A DNA stretch of 64,000 bases from Vibrio rotiferianus CAIM 577 = LMG 21460 (GTDB taxonomy: Bacteria > Pseudomonadota > Gammaproteobacteria > Enterobacterales > Vibrionaceae). Numbering within the stretch: the first letter of the stretch is position 1; every line of letters begins with the position of its first letter. Below, piece after piece: positions 17,213 to 25,988 of this stretch. The position numbers and the translations under genes were made by a program. The stretch lies in NCBI RefSeq assembly GCF_002741985.1, contig NZ_APHW01000104.1, forward strand, positions 62,001 to 126,000, in the 5' to 3' direction. The notes below the pieces were generated by a model. The model searched no databases. It saw only the letters and a list, made by a program, of their open reading frames with translations, and was not told where the DNA came from.

Positions 17213-17320
17213 AAAAAGAGCCAACCGCAAAAGCTGCGATTGGCTTATATACTTGTGAACAAAAATCGAGTTCACTAACAACGTCAGTTGGCTAGGTGAC
17301 CCTCGGCTTAAGAAGGGTCA
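17213..17320 (-). ncRNA. qrr: Qrr quorum-regulatory small RNA
   Basis: Read on the minus strand, the sequence has the full anatomy of Vibrio Qrr RNAs, about 108 nt long. The 5' hairpin has arms TGACCCT and AGGGTCA. The conserved pairing segment follows (CCTAGCCAACTGACGTTG, then TTAGTGAA), then a hairpin with arms GTGAAC and GTTCAC, and a Rho-independent terminator with stem AGCCAATCGCA / TGCGGTTGGCT and seven T. Qrr RNAs act with Hfq and pair with mRNAs such as luxR/hapR, aphA and luxO at low cell density. A sigma-54 promoter and LuxO-type sites lie directly upstream. Which paralogue (qrr2-4) this is cannot be settled here. Confidence 0.95.
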
Positions 17321-17330
17321 CTATAGATAA

Positions 17331-17347
17331 TGCAGCATACGTGCCAA
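17331..17347 (-). promoter_or_regulatory. Sigma-54 promoter of qrr
   Basis: On the minus strand TTGGCACGTATGCTGCA matches the sigma-54 consensus TGGCACG-N4-TTGCW, with GG and GC elements in correct register. The GC lies 12-13 bases upstream of the predicted first base of Qrr (near 17320). Sigma-54 dependence through LuxO is the known mode of qrr activation. Confidence 0.9.
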
Positions 17348-17408
17348 CTTTTTGATGACCTAAAAACCCCAGTTTCTGTGAGTTTAGTTGCCTAATGTGA
17401 GTTATTCT

Positions 17409-17434
17409 TTGCAAATTGCATTTGCGTATTGCAA
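17409..17434. promoter_or_regulatory. Two abutting LuxO-type binding sites
   Basis: Two 13-bp imperfect palindromes lie end to end: TTGCAAATTGCAT (17409-17421) and TTGCGTATTGCAA (17422-17434). Each has one mismatched base relative to TTGCA-N3-TGCAA, the form reported for LuxO. They are about 90-115 bases upstream of the qrr start, a normal distance for a sigma-54 activator, and lie between mgtE and qrr. Confidence 0.8.
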
Positions 17435-17485
17435 TGCGTGTTTAATATGCTACTGATTGTTTTATTATAATAACTAATTAATCAC

Positions 17486-18832
17486 TTAAAGCATCACTAG
17501 ACTTGCCGTGCCTAAGAAGGCAAAGAAGCCAACGACATCCGTTACTGTGGTCAGAATAACTGAGCCTGCTAGTGCGGGATCTAGTTTGAGCTTATCCAAA
17601 ACAATAGGGATTAAAACACCAAATAGTGCTGCTGTAATAATGTTCACTATGATCGCTAGTGCAATGGTGCCACCCAATACAGGAGACTGGAACCAAAGCC
17701 CTGCTAAACCACCGATGATCAGTGCCCAAAGCAAACCGTTGAGTGAGCCGATGCCCAACTCATTTTTTAATAGGGCAAAGCGGTTACCAGGTGTGATTTG
17801 GTTTAACGCCATCGCACGAACCATCAAGGTCAAGGTTTGGCTACCAGCAATACCACCCATTGAGGCAACAATCGGCATTAGAACCGCAAGGGCAACCACC
17901 TGCGAAATCACATGTTCAAATAGCCCAATTGTCACGGATGCTAAAATGGCGGTGAGCAGGTTGATCCCTAACCAGACGCCGCGTTTTTGTGAACTTTTTA
18001 GAACGGGGGCGAACAAGTCATCGCCTTCATCCATACCGGTACCTGCCATTAAACGTGCTTCGTAAATTTCACGCTGCGTGCTCAAGGCAAACTGCCAATC
18101 CACTTCACCGATTAAGGTTTGGTCAGAATCGGTAACAGGAAGCGCTGGAAGCGCACTGTGCTCAAGTGCTTCTACCGCCTCAGGAAGCTCCATCTTACTG
18201 TCGAGCACATTGACGGTTTCAATGGCTAAGGTGCTAAGGCGTATATCAGGGTCGCTACGTAAGATCTCATAATAGTTCACCGCGCCACGGAACTGTTTCT
18301 TGCGGTTGATGAGATATACTTGTTGCGGTGTATCGTAGCTGTAACGCTCCATTAAGCGTCGAGCTTTACCAATCGTAATATTAAAAGGGAGGGTGATGAT
18401 CTTACGCTCAGCCCAACGTCCGAGTTGTTCGTCTTCATATTCATTTGCTTGGTCATAAAGCTCAAGCTCATCTTTCTCAATTAACTCTAGTGCTTCATTG
18501 ATGAACTCTTCTGGTAGAGAGTCGGCCCACTCTATCAGGGATAAGTTATCAAGTTTAGCGAGAGTGAGTTTGAGTTCGATTTCCGAAAGTGCTTCGATGA
18601 TAGAAAGACGTACGTCCGCACGCATTTCAGTGAGCACATCAATATGCAATTCAAGAGGTAATGCGCGCCACAAGCGTACACGTTCATCGATAGGGAAGGC
18701 TTCAAGGATCAGCGCAACGGCGCCGGGCTCGAGACCACATTCGATAGAATCATTCAAAGCGGTGACTTGATCCGCTTCGTCTGCTTGGACAATTTGTTCG
18801 ATTAGAGTGGAGAGGTCTTGAAACTTACTCAC
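17486..18832 (-). CDS. mgtE: Magnesium transporter MgtE
   Basis: A 448-residue Mg2+ channel/transporter. It starts at GTG. The N-terminal superhelical MgtE_N domain (about 10-130) and a CBS pair (about 135-260, including YDTPQQVYLINRKKQFRG) form the cytosolic Mg2+ sensor. Five membrane segments follow (about 285-448) with signatures VLMPIVASMGGIAGSQTLTL, in which the GGIAGSQ loop lines the pore, and the acidic Asp in LTTVTDVVGFF. It lies 74 bases downstream of the ABC1-type kinase gene on the same strand; cotranscription is possible. No Mg2+ riboswitch was seen in the short leader. Confidence 0.92.
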   Translation of the reverse strand: MSKFQDLSTLIEQIVQADEADQVTALNDSIECGLEPGAVALILEAFPIDERVRLWRALPLELHIDVLTEMRADVRLSIIEALSEIELKLTLAKLDNLSLIEWADSLPEEFINEALELIEKDELELYDQANEYEDEQLGRWAERKIITLPFNITIGKARRLMERYSYDTPQQVYLINRKKQFRGAVNYYEILRSDPDIRLSTLAIETVNVLDSKMELPEAVEALEHSALPALPVTDSDQTLIGEVDWQFALSTQREIYEARLMAGTGMDEGDDLFAPVLKSSQKRGVWLGINLLTAILASVTIGLFEHVISQVVALAVLMPIVASMGGIAGSQTLTLMVRAMALNQITPGNRFALLKNELGIGSLNGLLWALIIGGLAGLWFQSPVLGGTIALAIIVNIITAALFGVLIPIVLDKLKLDPALAGSVILTTVTDVVGFFAFLGTASLVML

Positions 18833-18906
18833 CGAGCACCCCGACAGTCAGATTATTCTTATAGGCAGCTGATCAAGGTACTCGAAAATAGCAGAAAAAC
18901 AATAGG

Positions 18907-20229
18907 CTATTCGTCAACAATCCGTAGGTAAGGGGCGACCAATTGGCGAATGTTCACTTTTGCGCCAATACGAGCCGCAAGCAAGTACGTCCCACCAATT
19001 TTTCGGTGTAGGAAAAGGGCGTCGGCTGGTGGTGTATGCCAGTAGTCTTGCTCCAAGCTTAAAATGGTACCAGCCTCGCGGAGTTTCTGCGCTAAGCCAC
19101 TGGCTTTGAAGTCATATGGCTCATCAACCAACATAGGTTCACACGCCATTTTCACCAAATCGAGAATCGCTTGGCGCTGCGCTGGCATGATGGTTTGGCT
19201 GAAGAAGCCTATTTGCTCGAGTGCATCATTCAAACCTTGTTCGTCATTATTAACGACAGATGCAAAGGCTTGGCGATAGCCGGTACTGAACCGTTCGCTG
19301 TATTCTCGAGTTGCGCCAAAGTCTAGTAAGCCGATTTGACGAGTGTTTTCGATATATAAGTAGTTGGCGAAGTTTGGGTCGGTTTGTACCATCTTAAATT
19401 CAAACAGCTCTCGAAACAGTAATTCGAGTAGGCTGTGCATGACAAAATCTCGCGTACTCTGATCATAATGTTCGATTTGCTCAATCGGACTGCCATCAAT
19501 GAATTCCATCGCGAGAACGGAGTCTGAGCAGCTTTCGGTGTGAATCTTCGGCACCACAAAATGAGGGTGATCTTTCAAAGCGTCATGATAGCGAATAGCA
19601 AATTGCGATTCGCGCGCGTAATCAGCTTCGTCATGGAGTTGTTTCTTCGCTTCCTCCAACAACCCTTTGTAATCGACGGATTCCGGAATCAACCCAACCA
19701 CTTTAAGCAGCGTTCCTACGTTGTCGACGTCACTATCGATGCTTTTTCGAATGCCTGGGTATTGTACTTTGACCGCTAGGTTATCACCCCCGTCGCTGTA
19801 GGCTTGGTGCACTTGTCCGATTGAGGCACTGGCAATTGGTTTGAAGTTAAAGGACAGGAACTCGGCTTTCCAATTCGTCCCTAATGAACTTTCCATTACT
19901 CCATTTAACTGTTTGGCTGGCATTGGGTCAGCATTAGAACGAAGTCGAGAAAGAATATCGGCGAGCTCTGGTTCCAAAACATCGCCAGCATCCATCGAGA
20001 GCATTTGACCAAGCTTCATCGCAGCACCTCGTAGGTGAGCGAGTTGGTCGGTTAAGCGCGCGATATTCTGCGGCGTCAGCAACAGGTCTTTCGCTTTGGG
20101 TTTGTTGCCTTTGGCGATTTGCTTGGTGCCTTCTGCAATGACGTTTCCTGCAACACGTGTAGCGAGTGATGCGAACTTGCTGAATCTTGAGATACGATGG
20201 GTTGGTAGGCTTCTTTCCTTTGCCGACAT
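18907..20229 (-). CDS. ABC1/UbiB-family atypical kinase
   Basis: A 440-residue member of the ABC1 (ADCK/UbiB) family of atypical protein-kinase-like ATPases. The family-defining KxGQ helix is present as AMKLGQMLSMD, the Ala-rich nucleotide loop as ASASIGQVH, the ion-pair Lys as LAVKVQYPG, and the metal-binding motif as GLLDFGATREY. There are no clear C-terminal membrane helices, unlike UbiB itself, so it is more likely one of the soluble or peripheral homologues. It may affect quinone or lipid metabolism; this is inferred from the family. Confidence 0.88.
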   Translation of the reverse strand: MSAKERSLPTHRISRFSKFASLATRVAGNVIAEGTKQIAKGNKPKAKDLLLTPQNIARLTDQLAHLRGAAMKLGQMLSMDAGDVLEPELADILSRLRSNADPMPAKQLNGVMESSLGTNWKAEFLSFNFKPIASASIGQVHQAYSDGGDNLAVKVQYPGIRKSIDSDVDNVGTLLKVVGLIPESVDYKGLLEEAKKQLHDEADYARESQFAIRYHDALKDHPHFVVPKIHTESCSDSVLAMEFIDGSPIEQIEHYDQSTRDFVMHSLLELLFRELFEFKMVQTDPNFANYLYIENTRQIGLLDFGATREYSERFSTGYRQAFASVVNNDEQGLNDALEQIGFFSQTIMPAQRQAILDLVKMACEPMLVDEPYDFKASGLAQKLREAGTILSLEQDYWHTPPADALFLHRKIGGTYLLAARIGAKVNIRQLVAPYLRIVDE

Positions 20230-20299
20230 GAATCTTCTCCGCTATTTACTAACTATTTGTTATACGGGAAAAGTACGTGCTTGGATACAAATGAAAAGA

Positions 20300-20324
20300 A
20301 AACCGCCAGCAGAACTGGCGGTTT
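20300..20324 (-). terminator. Intrinsic terminator displaced from the HlyD gene
   Basis: Stem AAACCGCCAG / CTGGCGGTTT with loop CAGAA; on the minus strand it is followed by TTCTTTTC. It is the natural terminator for the leftward HlyD-like gene but is separated from its stop by the MITE-like element. Confidence 0.75.
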
Positions 20325-20327
20325 ATT

Positions 20328-20610
20328 AGGGTCTGTTGACCTTTTGCGGTTAAATTTTGTTCGAGATAAAAGCGTTTTAATCGCGGCGAGAGGTTTGTAG
20401 CCTAGTTATTCTAAGCAAAATCCTCTCAACAAAGAGTAAAGCGCTTTTAGCCGAACCCTTCGGGCAGTGTTTGTGGCTCCTTTCTACTGCGTTATCGGCT
20501 TATCAGGTAGGGCAACTACATTTCAAAGCCTCTGCCTCTTTCTTAGTTTATAAAGAAGGAAGAACCCACAAACTGCTGCAAAAATCAGCTCAAAAGGTCA
20601 ACAGGCCCTA
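20328..20610. mobile_element. MITE-like element with TA target duplication
   Basis: About 280 bases bounded by near-perfect terminal inverted repeats: GGGTCTGTTGACCTTTTG at the left, and at the right end the complement of GGGCCTGTTGACCTTTTG apart from one base. The GGG ends are flanked on both sides by TA, consistent with a TA target-site duplication as made by IS630/Tc1-type or some IS5-type transposases. It has no transposase frame. The interior holds further partial dyads. It lies between the stop of the HlyD-like gene and its terminator, so it is probably transcribed with the gene. Confidence 0.75.
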
Positions 20611-20612
20611 GT

Positions 20613-21835
20613 TTAGATAGAGTAGAAGAAGTACAGCTGAGACTTCATTCGGATGATGATGCCACGAATCGCATCCAAGAAGGCTAAGAAGCCAATTGGT
20701 TTTTCACCACTCACCCATGCTAAGCCTACAGAGCCTACTGGGATATCGTAGCCTTCTGGTTCATCAATTTTCAGGCGAACAAAGTGGTGCTTGTTCTGTA
20801 AGTTCTTACCAGTGGTGACACGTACTGAATCATCCAAGCCCAGCAGATTACCTTGTGACTCACCTGTTGCTTCAACAATACCTTCTACCGTAGCAGAGAA
20901 GACTTTGCCTGGGTAAACTGAAGAGGCGAACTCCGCTGGTTGACCTGGTTTAACGTTTCTAATTGCTTGATGGTTCACGCGCATCAGAACGTACTTCTCG
21001 TTAGTGTACATGTTGATACGCGGCATCATCGAAACACGTTGACCTTCACGCAAGATAAAGTTAGTCACAAAGCCATCTGCTGGAGCATGAACTTTCGTAC
21101 TGTCCAAATCCCATTGCGCTTTTGCAATTTGCTCTTCTGCTTGGCGCAGCTCTGCCTGTTTGGTTTCAACCGCGAGCTCTGCTTTATGGATTGCCAGTTT
21201 TGCGCGAGAGATATCGACTTGTTTCTTCTTGATTTGAGACTCAAGGGTCAACACGTTATGTCGAGCCATATCAACCGCGCTCGATTGCTTGTCGATGTCG
21301 CTTTCTGTAATGGTGTTCTTGACCACTCGGTTTTGCTCAATATAACGATCTAGCATCTTTTTCTGCAATTTGTGGTCAACTTTTGCAGCTTCCAATTGGC
21401 TCTTTGAAGTTTCTAGATCTTGCACTAATGCTTGGTGATTCGCTTCTTCAATCTCGATATCACCTTGCGCGGTTGCTAGTGCCACTCGAGCAGAATCTGC
21501 CGACACATTTGCTTGATTCAATGCGATCTCATATTGCGTTGGGTCGAGTTCATAAATGAGCTGACCTTTTTCAATTTGTTGATTCGGCTTGATGTAAATA
21601 TGGTCGACTTTGCCTTTTACATTAGTTGAATCAGGACGAAGCTGAATGTGCGGCGATTGCACTACAGAACCACCTGATATGTCCATAGGCGTAAAGTTAA
21701 TCAAGCCACCCATACGAACATTAGCCAGCCCAAGCCACCAAGGTAAGCAAAGGATTTGGTTGCTTTGTTCCAAGGCATGCCGACTAAACGGAGCAGATAG
21801 ATGAAGAGTGCCCATACCGCTAAACCTTCTAACAT
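20613..21835 (-). pseudogene. HlyD-family membrane fusion protein, frameshifted (YiaV-like)
   Basis: The ATG at 21835 overlaps the upstream stop (TAATG) and encodes a membrane N-terminus, MLEGLAVWALFIYLLRLVG..., up to LGWLMFVWVA, then stops at 21701. The rest of the protein (from GLINFTPMDISGGSVV) continues in another frame to 20613. Adding one G to the GTGG at 21706-21709 restores FVWVGLINFTPMD and a full protein of about 407 residues. That protein has a biotinyl-lipoyl fold (about 65-105), long coiled coils (about 110-260), a barrel domain and the tail RGIIIRMKSQLYFFYSI, as in E. coli YiaV. It would be an inner-membrane adaptor for export. The break is either a real mutation or a homopolymer sequence error. 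Confidence 0.8.
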
Positions 21836-22161
21836 TATGCCTCCTCTTGTGGCTGTGTTTCTGTTTGCGGTTTACTTCTCCATGTATCACGCAGATTGAT
21901 GATGGCTTTTTCCATATCAACGAATGCAAAGATCACGGCTAGCACCCATACCCAGTGCCAGACAAATCCTATCCAGGTGAGGGCGGTGATGAGCCCTATC
22001 TGGTGATGGTCTTTGCTGTGTGCCTTATTAATTGGCAACTCATGGATTTTCCAAAAGCCGTAACACGCGCCAGCAACACTCGCGATTAAAACGACAGCAG
22101 CGACAACGTGCAACGCTGTATCTGCGCCTGTTCCGACAAATGGGACACTAAGTAAACTCAT
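21835..22161 (-). CDS. DUF3302 inner-membrane protein (YiaW-like)
   Basis: A 108-residue protein with about three membrane segments. It contains ACYGFWKIHELPINKAHSK and LITALTWIGFVWHWVWVLAV, the pattern of the DUF3302 family, to which E. coli YiaW belongs. In E. coli the DUF3302 gene is paired with a HlyD-type gene (yiaV), and the same arrangement occurs here with a TAATG overlap. The start at 22161 is preceded by GAGGAGTG. The function of the pair is not established; it is probably an envelope export or transport accessory. Confidence 0.8.
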   Translation of the reverse strand: MSLLSVPFVGTGADTALHVVAAVVLIASVAGACYGFWKIHELPINKAHSKDHHQIGLITALTWIGFVWHWVWVLAVIFAFVDMEKAIINLRDTWRSKPQTETQPQEEA

Positions 22162-22268
22162 TAAACACTCCTCTATCAAGCTGTTGGCGTATTGTGATCT
22201 GGAATTGAAATGGATGAGCTTTTGTGACAAATTCAATCACTCAGAGAGTAAATTTGATGTGATTGGTT

Positions 22269-23270
22269 ATGAAAACGGTTCGATTCATTCGCGCGATGGG
22301 CATATTAAATATGCATAACCTCGCGTTATCTAAGTACAATTTGACATCTGATGACCTGGGTATTCCCGCTTCAGTATTTCATAACCCGATGACGCTGATA
22401 CCTCTCACCGCCGTTTCTGAATGGTATCGACGTATCGAATTGCTGAGTGGGGACCAGGACGTCATTTTGAATGTGAGCAAAGGGATTGATCTACAGAAGC
22501 TTGGTCCTGTTGGACGATGGTTGTTTTCAGGCAATGATCTAGCAAGCACAATTCGACGTGTGAACTATGGCGTGAGTAATCTGCAGTCTGGTGCTTTTTT
22601 TGCTGGCGCGCAGTCCGGAAATATCATTAAGTGGACTTATCACAACCCTTTCATTGATACGACGATCAAAGTGCATGACAGCATTCGTAGTGCGGTGTTC
22701 ATGATAAAGATATTGCGCGAATTCTTAGGAAAGGAATATCGCCCACTTCGAGTGATGATCTCTGGATCAAGAAAAAACCATGAGTTGTATCGAGAGTACT
22801 TTGGTTGTGAAGTGGAATGGAGCCAACCTAAAACAGAGGTTTGGATTCACGGTGATGATCGCTTGGCATCTCGTCAAGTCAGTCATCGTGAGGAAAACCG
22901 TTTAGCGATGAGTTTCTCGGATTTGGATGATCTGTTGAACATGCCAGATCCTGAGGATGAACTTAAAGTGATTTATGAAGTAGTGAACTACAGCAGCCAC
23001 TATGGATTACCAACATTAGACAGAGTCTCTGCACTGTTAGGTTTATCTGAGCAGCAATTTCAACGTCGACTGCATAAGTTAGGTCTGAACTTTTCTACCG
23101 TGTCTGGCTATGTACTGAGTAATGTCGCGGCTGGATTATTGAGCTCCAAAGTGAGCGTTGAAGATATTACCGCACGGTTGGGTTATAGCAATGTCGCAAG
23201 TTTTAACCGTATGTTTAAAAAACATCGCGGTGTAACCCCAAAACAATATATAGCCCGCTTTGAAAACTAG
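22269..23270 (+). CDS. AraC-family transcriptional regulator
   Basis: A 333-residue regulator. The N-terminal 200 residues resemble the arabinose-binding/OruR-type sensor domain (LSKYNLTSDDLGIPASVF..., HDSIRSAVFMIKILREF). The C-terminal AraC DNA-binding domain (about 235-333) has two helix-turn-helix units and the signature VEDITARLGYSNVASFNRMF followed by KKHRGVTPKQY. The ATG at 22269 was used because the frame opens with a TTG two codons earlier and no ribosome site favours it. It is divergent from the DUF3302-HlyD pair 107 bases away, which it may control. Confidence 0.88.
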   Translation: MKTVRFIRAMGILNMHNLALSKYNLTSDDLGIPASVFHNPMTLIPLTAVSEWYRRIELLSGDQDVILNVSKGIDLQKLGPVGRWLFSGNDLASTIRRVNYGVSNLQSGAFFAGAQSGNIIKWTYHNPFIDTTIKVHDSIRSAVFMIKILREFLGKEYRPLRVMISGSRKNHELYREYFGCEVEWSQPKTEVWIHGDDRLASRQVSHREENRLAMSFSDLDDLLNMPDPEDELKVIYEVVNYSSHYGLPTLDRVSALLGLSEQQFQRRLHKLGLNFSTVSGYVLSNVAAGLLSSKVSVEDITARLGYSNVASFNRMFKKHRGVTPKQYIARFEN

Positions 23271-23303
23271 CTTCCCCTGTACTTGGAATGAAGCTCTGGG
23301 TTT

Positions 23304-23585
23304 CTAACGTATGCGTTTGATTTTATCCATGCAACGAACCAGCGACTGCTTGATATTAAATGACTTGTGGCCGCTCGAAGCGCCATGTTCAATCATTGAT
23401 GTTTCTGCTAATGCCGCTAAAGGTGTCGACGTAGAATGTTGGATAGAAATAGCTTCAGCACTCGGTATTGATTGTGTCGGTTTGGTAGCGTAAGAGGAAG
23501 TAAAACCAGAAGCCGTATTACCACAAGCTGAAAACAACGCAATACTGGCAAGGGCAAGTGAGGATAGCTTAAAACGAGACATCAT
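23304..23585 (-). CDS. Small putative lipoprotein
   Basis: A 93-residue protein with a lipoprotein signal: MMSRFKLSSLALASIALFSAC, where lipobox FSAC places the lipidated Cys at residue 21. The mature part is Ser/Thr/Ala-rich and low in complexity (SSYATKPTQSIPSAEAIS). It ends in a basic segment (CMDKIKRIR). Its 3' end converges on the AraC regulator gene. The ribosome site is weak, and the start may be either of the two adjacent ATG codons. The family is not recognised. Confidence 0.55.
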   Translation of the reverse strand: MMSRFKLSSLALASIALFSACGNTASGFTSSYATKPTQSIPSAEAISIQHSTSTPLAALAETSMIEHGASSGHKSFNIKQSLVRCMDKIKRIR

Positions 23586-23935
23586 AATTCTGATTGTTAT
23601 TTATAAATTTAATAACAAATTTAAATGTCATAAAGCGCTCTGTCTATATACTCACTTAGATGCTTATAGCCTAGAAATGTAGCCTTGTCAGCACGTCGTA
23701 TTACTCAAAGTACTTCTTTATAGCGTTTGGTTTCAGTGGTTTGTGTGTTTGTGGTTTTATATCATGAAATATTTTAAAATTAAGTCCATTATGCTGTCCT
23801 TCTGGGTGTTTAACCCTAAATTTGGTCGAACCCCTGCCTTTGTAAGTGATTGTAAGTGCTTCGATGTATCAAATGAGCGTAGCTTGCACTCACATTTCTG
23901 AACGATATACTGGCCCCGTTTTATAAGTAGAGTGA

Positions 23936-24634
23936 ATGGGTATGAGTCGTTATAAAATCGTATTGGTTGAGGATGATTCCGAGATAGCGCGTTTAACAAA
24001 AATGTACCTCGAAGCAGAGGGGCACTCGGTAACTATTATTAATAGCGGCGAAAATGCTGTCGAAAGTATCCGTTCATTACACCCCGACCTTGTATTACTT
24101 GACCTGATGTTACCAGTCAAAGATGGAGCCACAATTTGCCGAGAGGTGAGAGAGTTCTTTGATGGCATGATCATCGTTTTGACGGCAACCGACGATGAAA
24201 TGAGTGAGGTGAGTTTATTTAAGTTTGGCGCTGATGATTACCTTACCAAACCAATCAGAGGAAATGTGCTGTTAGCAAGGATAGAAGCGGTTATGCGTCG
24301 CTATGCCAGACAGCCTTGCACCGATTCGAATCAAACCGTCCGTGGGTACGGCATTGAGCTTTGCACTCGGAGAAATAAAGCCAGCTACCAAGGTACTGTA
24401 CTTGATTTAACTGATTCAGAATTTGAGATTTTAGAACTGCTAATGTCTAATATCGATCAGCCAGTGTCTCGAGAGTCATGCTGTCGTCTTGCGCGAGGTA
24501 TTGAGTACTGTATTACCGATCGTTCCATTGATATGAGGATCTCTTCGCTGCGTAAGAAGTTTGTCAAAGCTGGTGTTCAATCTGCGACCGTCAAAACTGT
24601 CCGAAATCGTGGCTATATGCTAACAGGCAAGTAA
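23936..24634 (+). CDS. OmpR-family response regulator
   Basis: A 232-residue regulator with a receiver domain (acidic pair EDD at residues 12-14, phospho-acceptor Asp56 in LVLLDLMLPV, Lys in DDYLTKPIRG) and an OmpR-type winged helix (LDLTDSEFEILELL, VKTVRNRGYML). It closely parallels the regulator at 1598-2311 in domain layout and in the RstA-like C-terminal motif RGIEYCITDRSIDMRISSLRK. A second ATG two codons in (23942) is also possible. The kinase gene follows four bases after its stop. Confidence 0.9.
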   Translation: MGMSRYKIVLVEDDSEIARLTKMYLEAEGHSVTIINSGENAVESIRSLHPDLVLLDLMLPVKDGATICREVREFFDGMIIVLTATDDEMSEVSLFKFGADDYLTKPIRGNVLLARIEAVMRRYARQPCTDSNQTVRGYGIELCTRRNKASYQGTVLDLTDSEFEILELLMSNIDQPVSRESCCRLARGIEYCITDRSIDMRISSLRKKFVKAGVQSATVKTVRNRGYMLTGK

Positions 24635-24638
24635 GCAT

Positions 24639-25988
24639 ATGTTTTCTACCTTCACTCGTCTTTACATTGCAATTATCACTGGCCTAACGGTGACCGTGTC
24701 ACTTTTTGTTTTCTTAGGTGACGAATATATGCGTAAGACGGAGGTAGAGATATTTCTGAACGATGGTGCATACTTCGCCAATCAGTACATCGCTCAGAAA
24801 GGTACTGAAAGTTCACTCTATAAAGAGCTCACTCAAACTGGTCAGCAAGACTTTTATATATTTAAACTTGCACTGCTTGATCATTGGGACGAAACTCCGC
24901 CTTGCGATGACTGCAAGCAGATCTACCGATTGCAGTCCATTCCGGTTTACCTCATTGAAGACAGCTTATATGGTGCAGTCTTTCCTCTGCCGAATAGTAC
25001 TCAAAGCTTATTGTTCAAAGAAAAGAGAGATTTCTTCCGGCCAGATGTTGATTGGCATGAGGACTCAGAGCTGATTTTTGTTTTAAGCCTTGTTATCGTC
25101 GTTTTCTCCAGTTTGGGGGTGATGATTTACATACCAGTCAGATCGATTGAAAGCCAAATCATAAGACTATCGAAAGCGCATAACGAGTTTGGTTCAGGTG
25201 AGTTGCAATGCAGAGTTGATCCTAAAACCTATTCAGACTCTTTGGGGAGTTTGGCACAAGGCTTTAATGATATGGCGGAAGACATTGAAAGGAGAGTCAA
25301 GCAGAGCCATATTTTGACTCAAGCGATTCCTCATGAAGTGCGTACTCCCCTAAGTCGGATTCAACTTGCGACTGATATTGCGCGGTTAAGTAAACCAGAA
25401 CAGCAAGAGCAACTGTTTAATGATATCGACCGTTATGTTGGTTCGATCAATGAGCTTACTCAGGATATTGTAAAGCTATCTCGGCTAAGCTCTCAGAAAA
25501 AGGGAGAAGGGCACGCGACGACTTCACTTAACCTGCTTCAATGGACTCGTGAAAGGCTTGCTTATCATGGTCTAAATCAAGTGGTGATTGAAAGCTGTAT
25601 CGAATGCAACAGTGAGCAAGTGCGTTTTCAGCAGACCCTTGGCAACTTAGTTATTGATAACCTAATTCAAAATGCCGCACGATATGGAGAAAAAGATATT
25701 TACCTAGCCATTCATCGTGTTAAAGAGCATTGGGTGATCGATATAGAAGACGACGGTCCCGGAATCCCGATTGAAAAGCACTCCGAAGTGTTTTTGCCAT
25801 TCTCCCGACTAGATAAAAGCCGAAATGCAGACAAAAAAGGGTTTGGATTGGGCCTCGCTATCGCAACCAGTGCGGCGAGGCAATTGGATTGGAAATTATC
25901 AGTTGGTGAAAGTCACTTAGGTGGAGCGCGCTTTACTGTGCTCATTCCTGCCAACGTTCAGGATAAGCGCTGCTATAGTCAGGCGTAG
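24639..25988 (+). CDS. Sensor histidine kinase
   Basis: A 449-residue kinase, partner of the preceding regulator. It has a membrane segment at about residues 8-27, a periplasmic loop containing a CDDC motif at about residues 89-92, a second membrane segment at about 145-165, a HAMP-like linker, His232 in AIPHEVRTPLSR, and an ATPase domain with LVIDNLIQNAARYG, EDDGPGIP and GFGLGLAIA. The paired cysteines in the sensor loop could respond to redox state or metals; this is inference. Its 3' end overlaps the end of the converging PNPOx-like gene by 47 bases. Confidence 0.88.
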   Translation: MFSTFTRLYIAIITGLTVTVSLFVFLGDEYMRKTEVEIFLNDGAYFANQYIAQKGTESSLYKELTQTGQQDFYIFKLALLDHWDETPPCDDCKQIYRLQSIPVYLIEDSLYGAVFPLPNSTQSLLFKEKRDFFRPDVDWHEDSELIFVLSLVIVVFSSLGVMIYIPVRSIESQIIRLSKAHNEFGSGELQCRVDPKTYSDSLGSLAQGFNDMAEDIERRVKQSHILTQAIPHEVRTPLSRIQLATDIARLSKPEQQEQLFNDIDRYVGSINELTQDIVKLSRLSSQKKGEGHATTSLNLLQWTRERLAYHGLNQVVIESCIECNSEQVRFQQTLGNLVIDNLIQNAARYGEKDIYLAIHRVKEHWVIDIEDDGPGIPIEKHSEVFLPFSRLDKSRNADKKGFGLGLAIATSAARQLDWKLSVGESHLGGARFTVLIPANVQDKRCYSQA

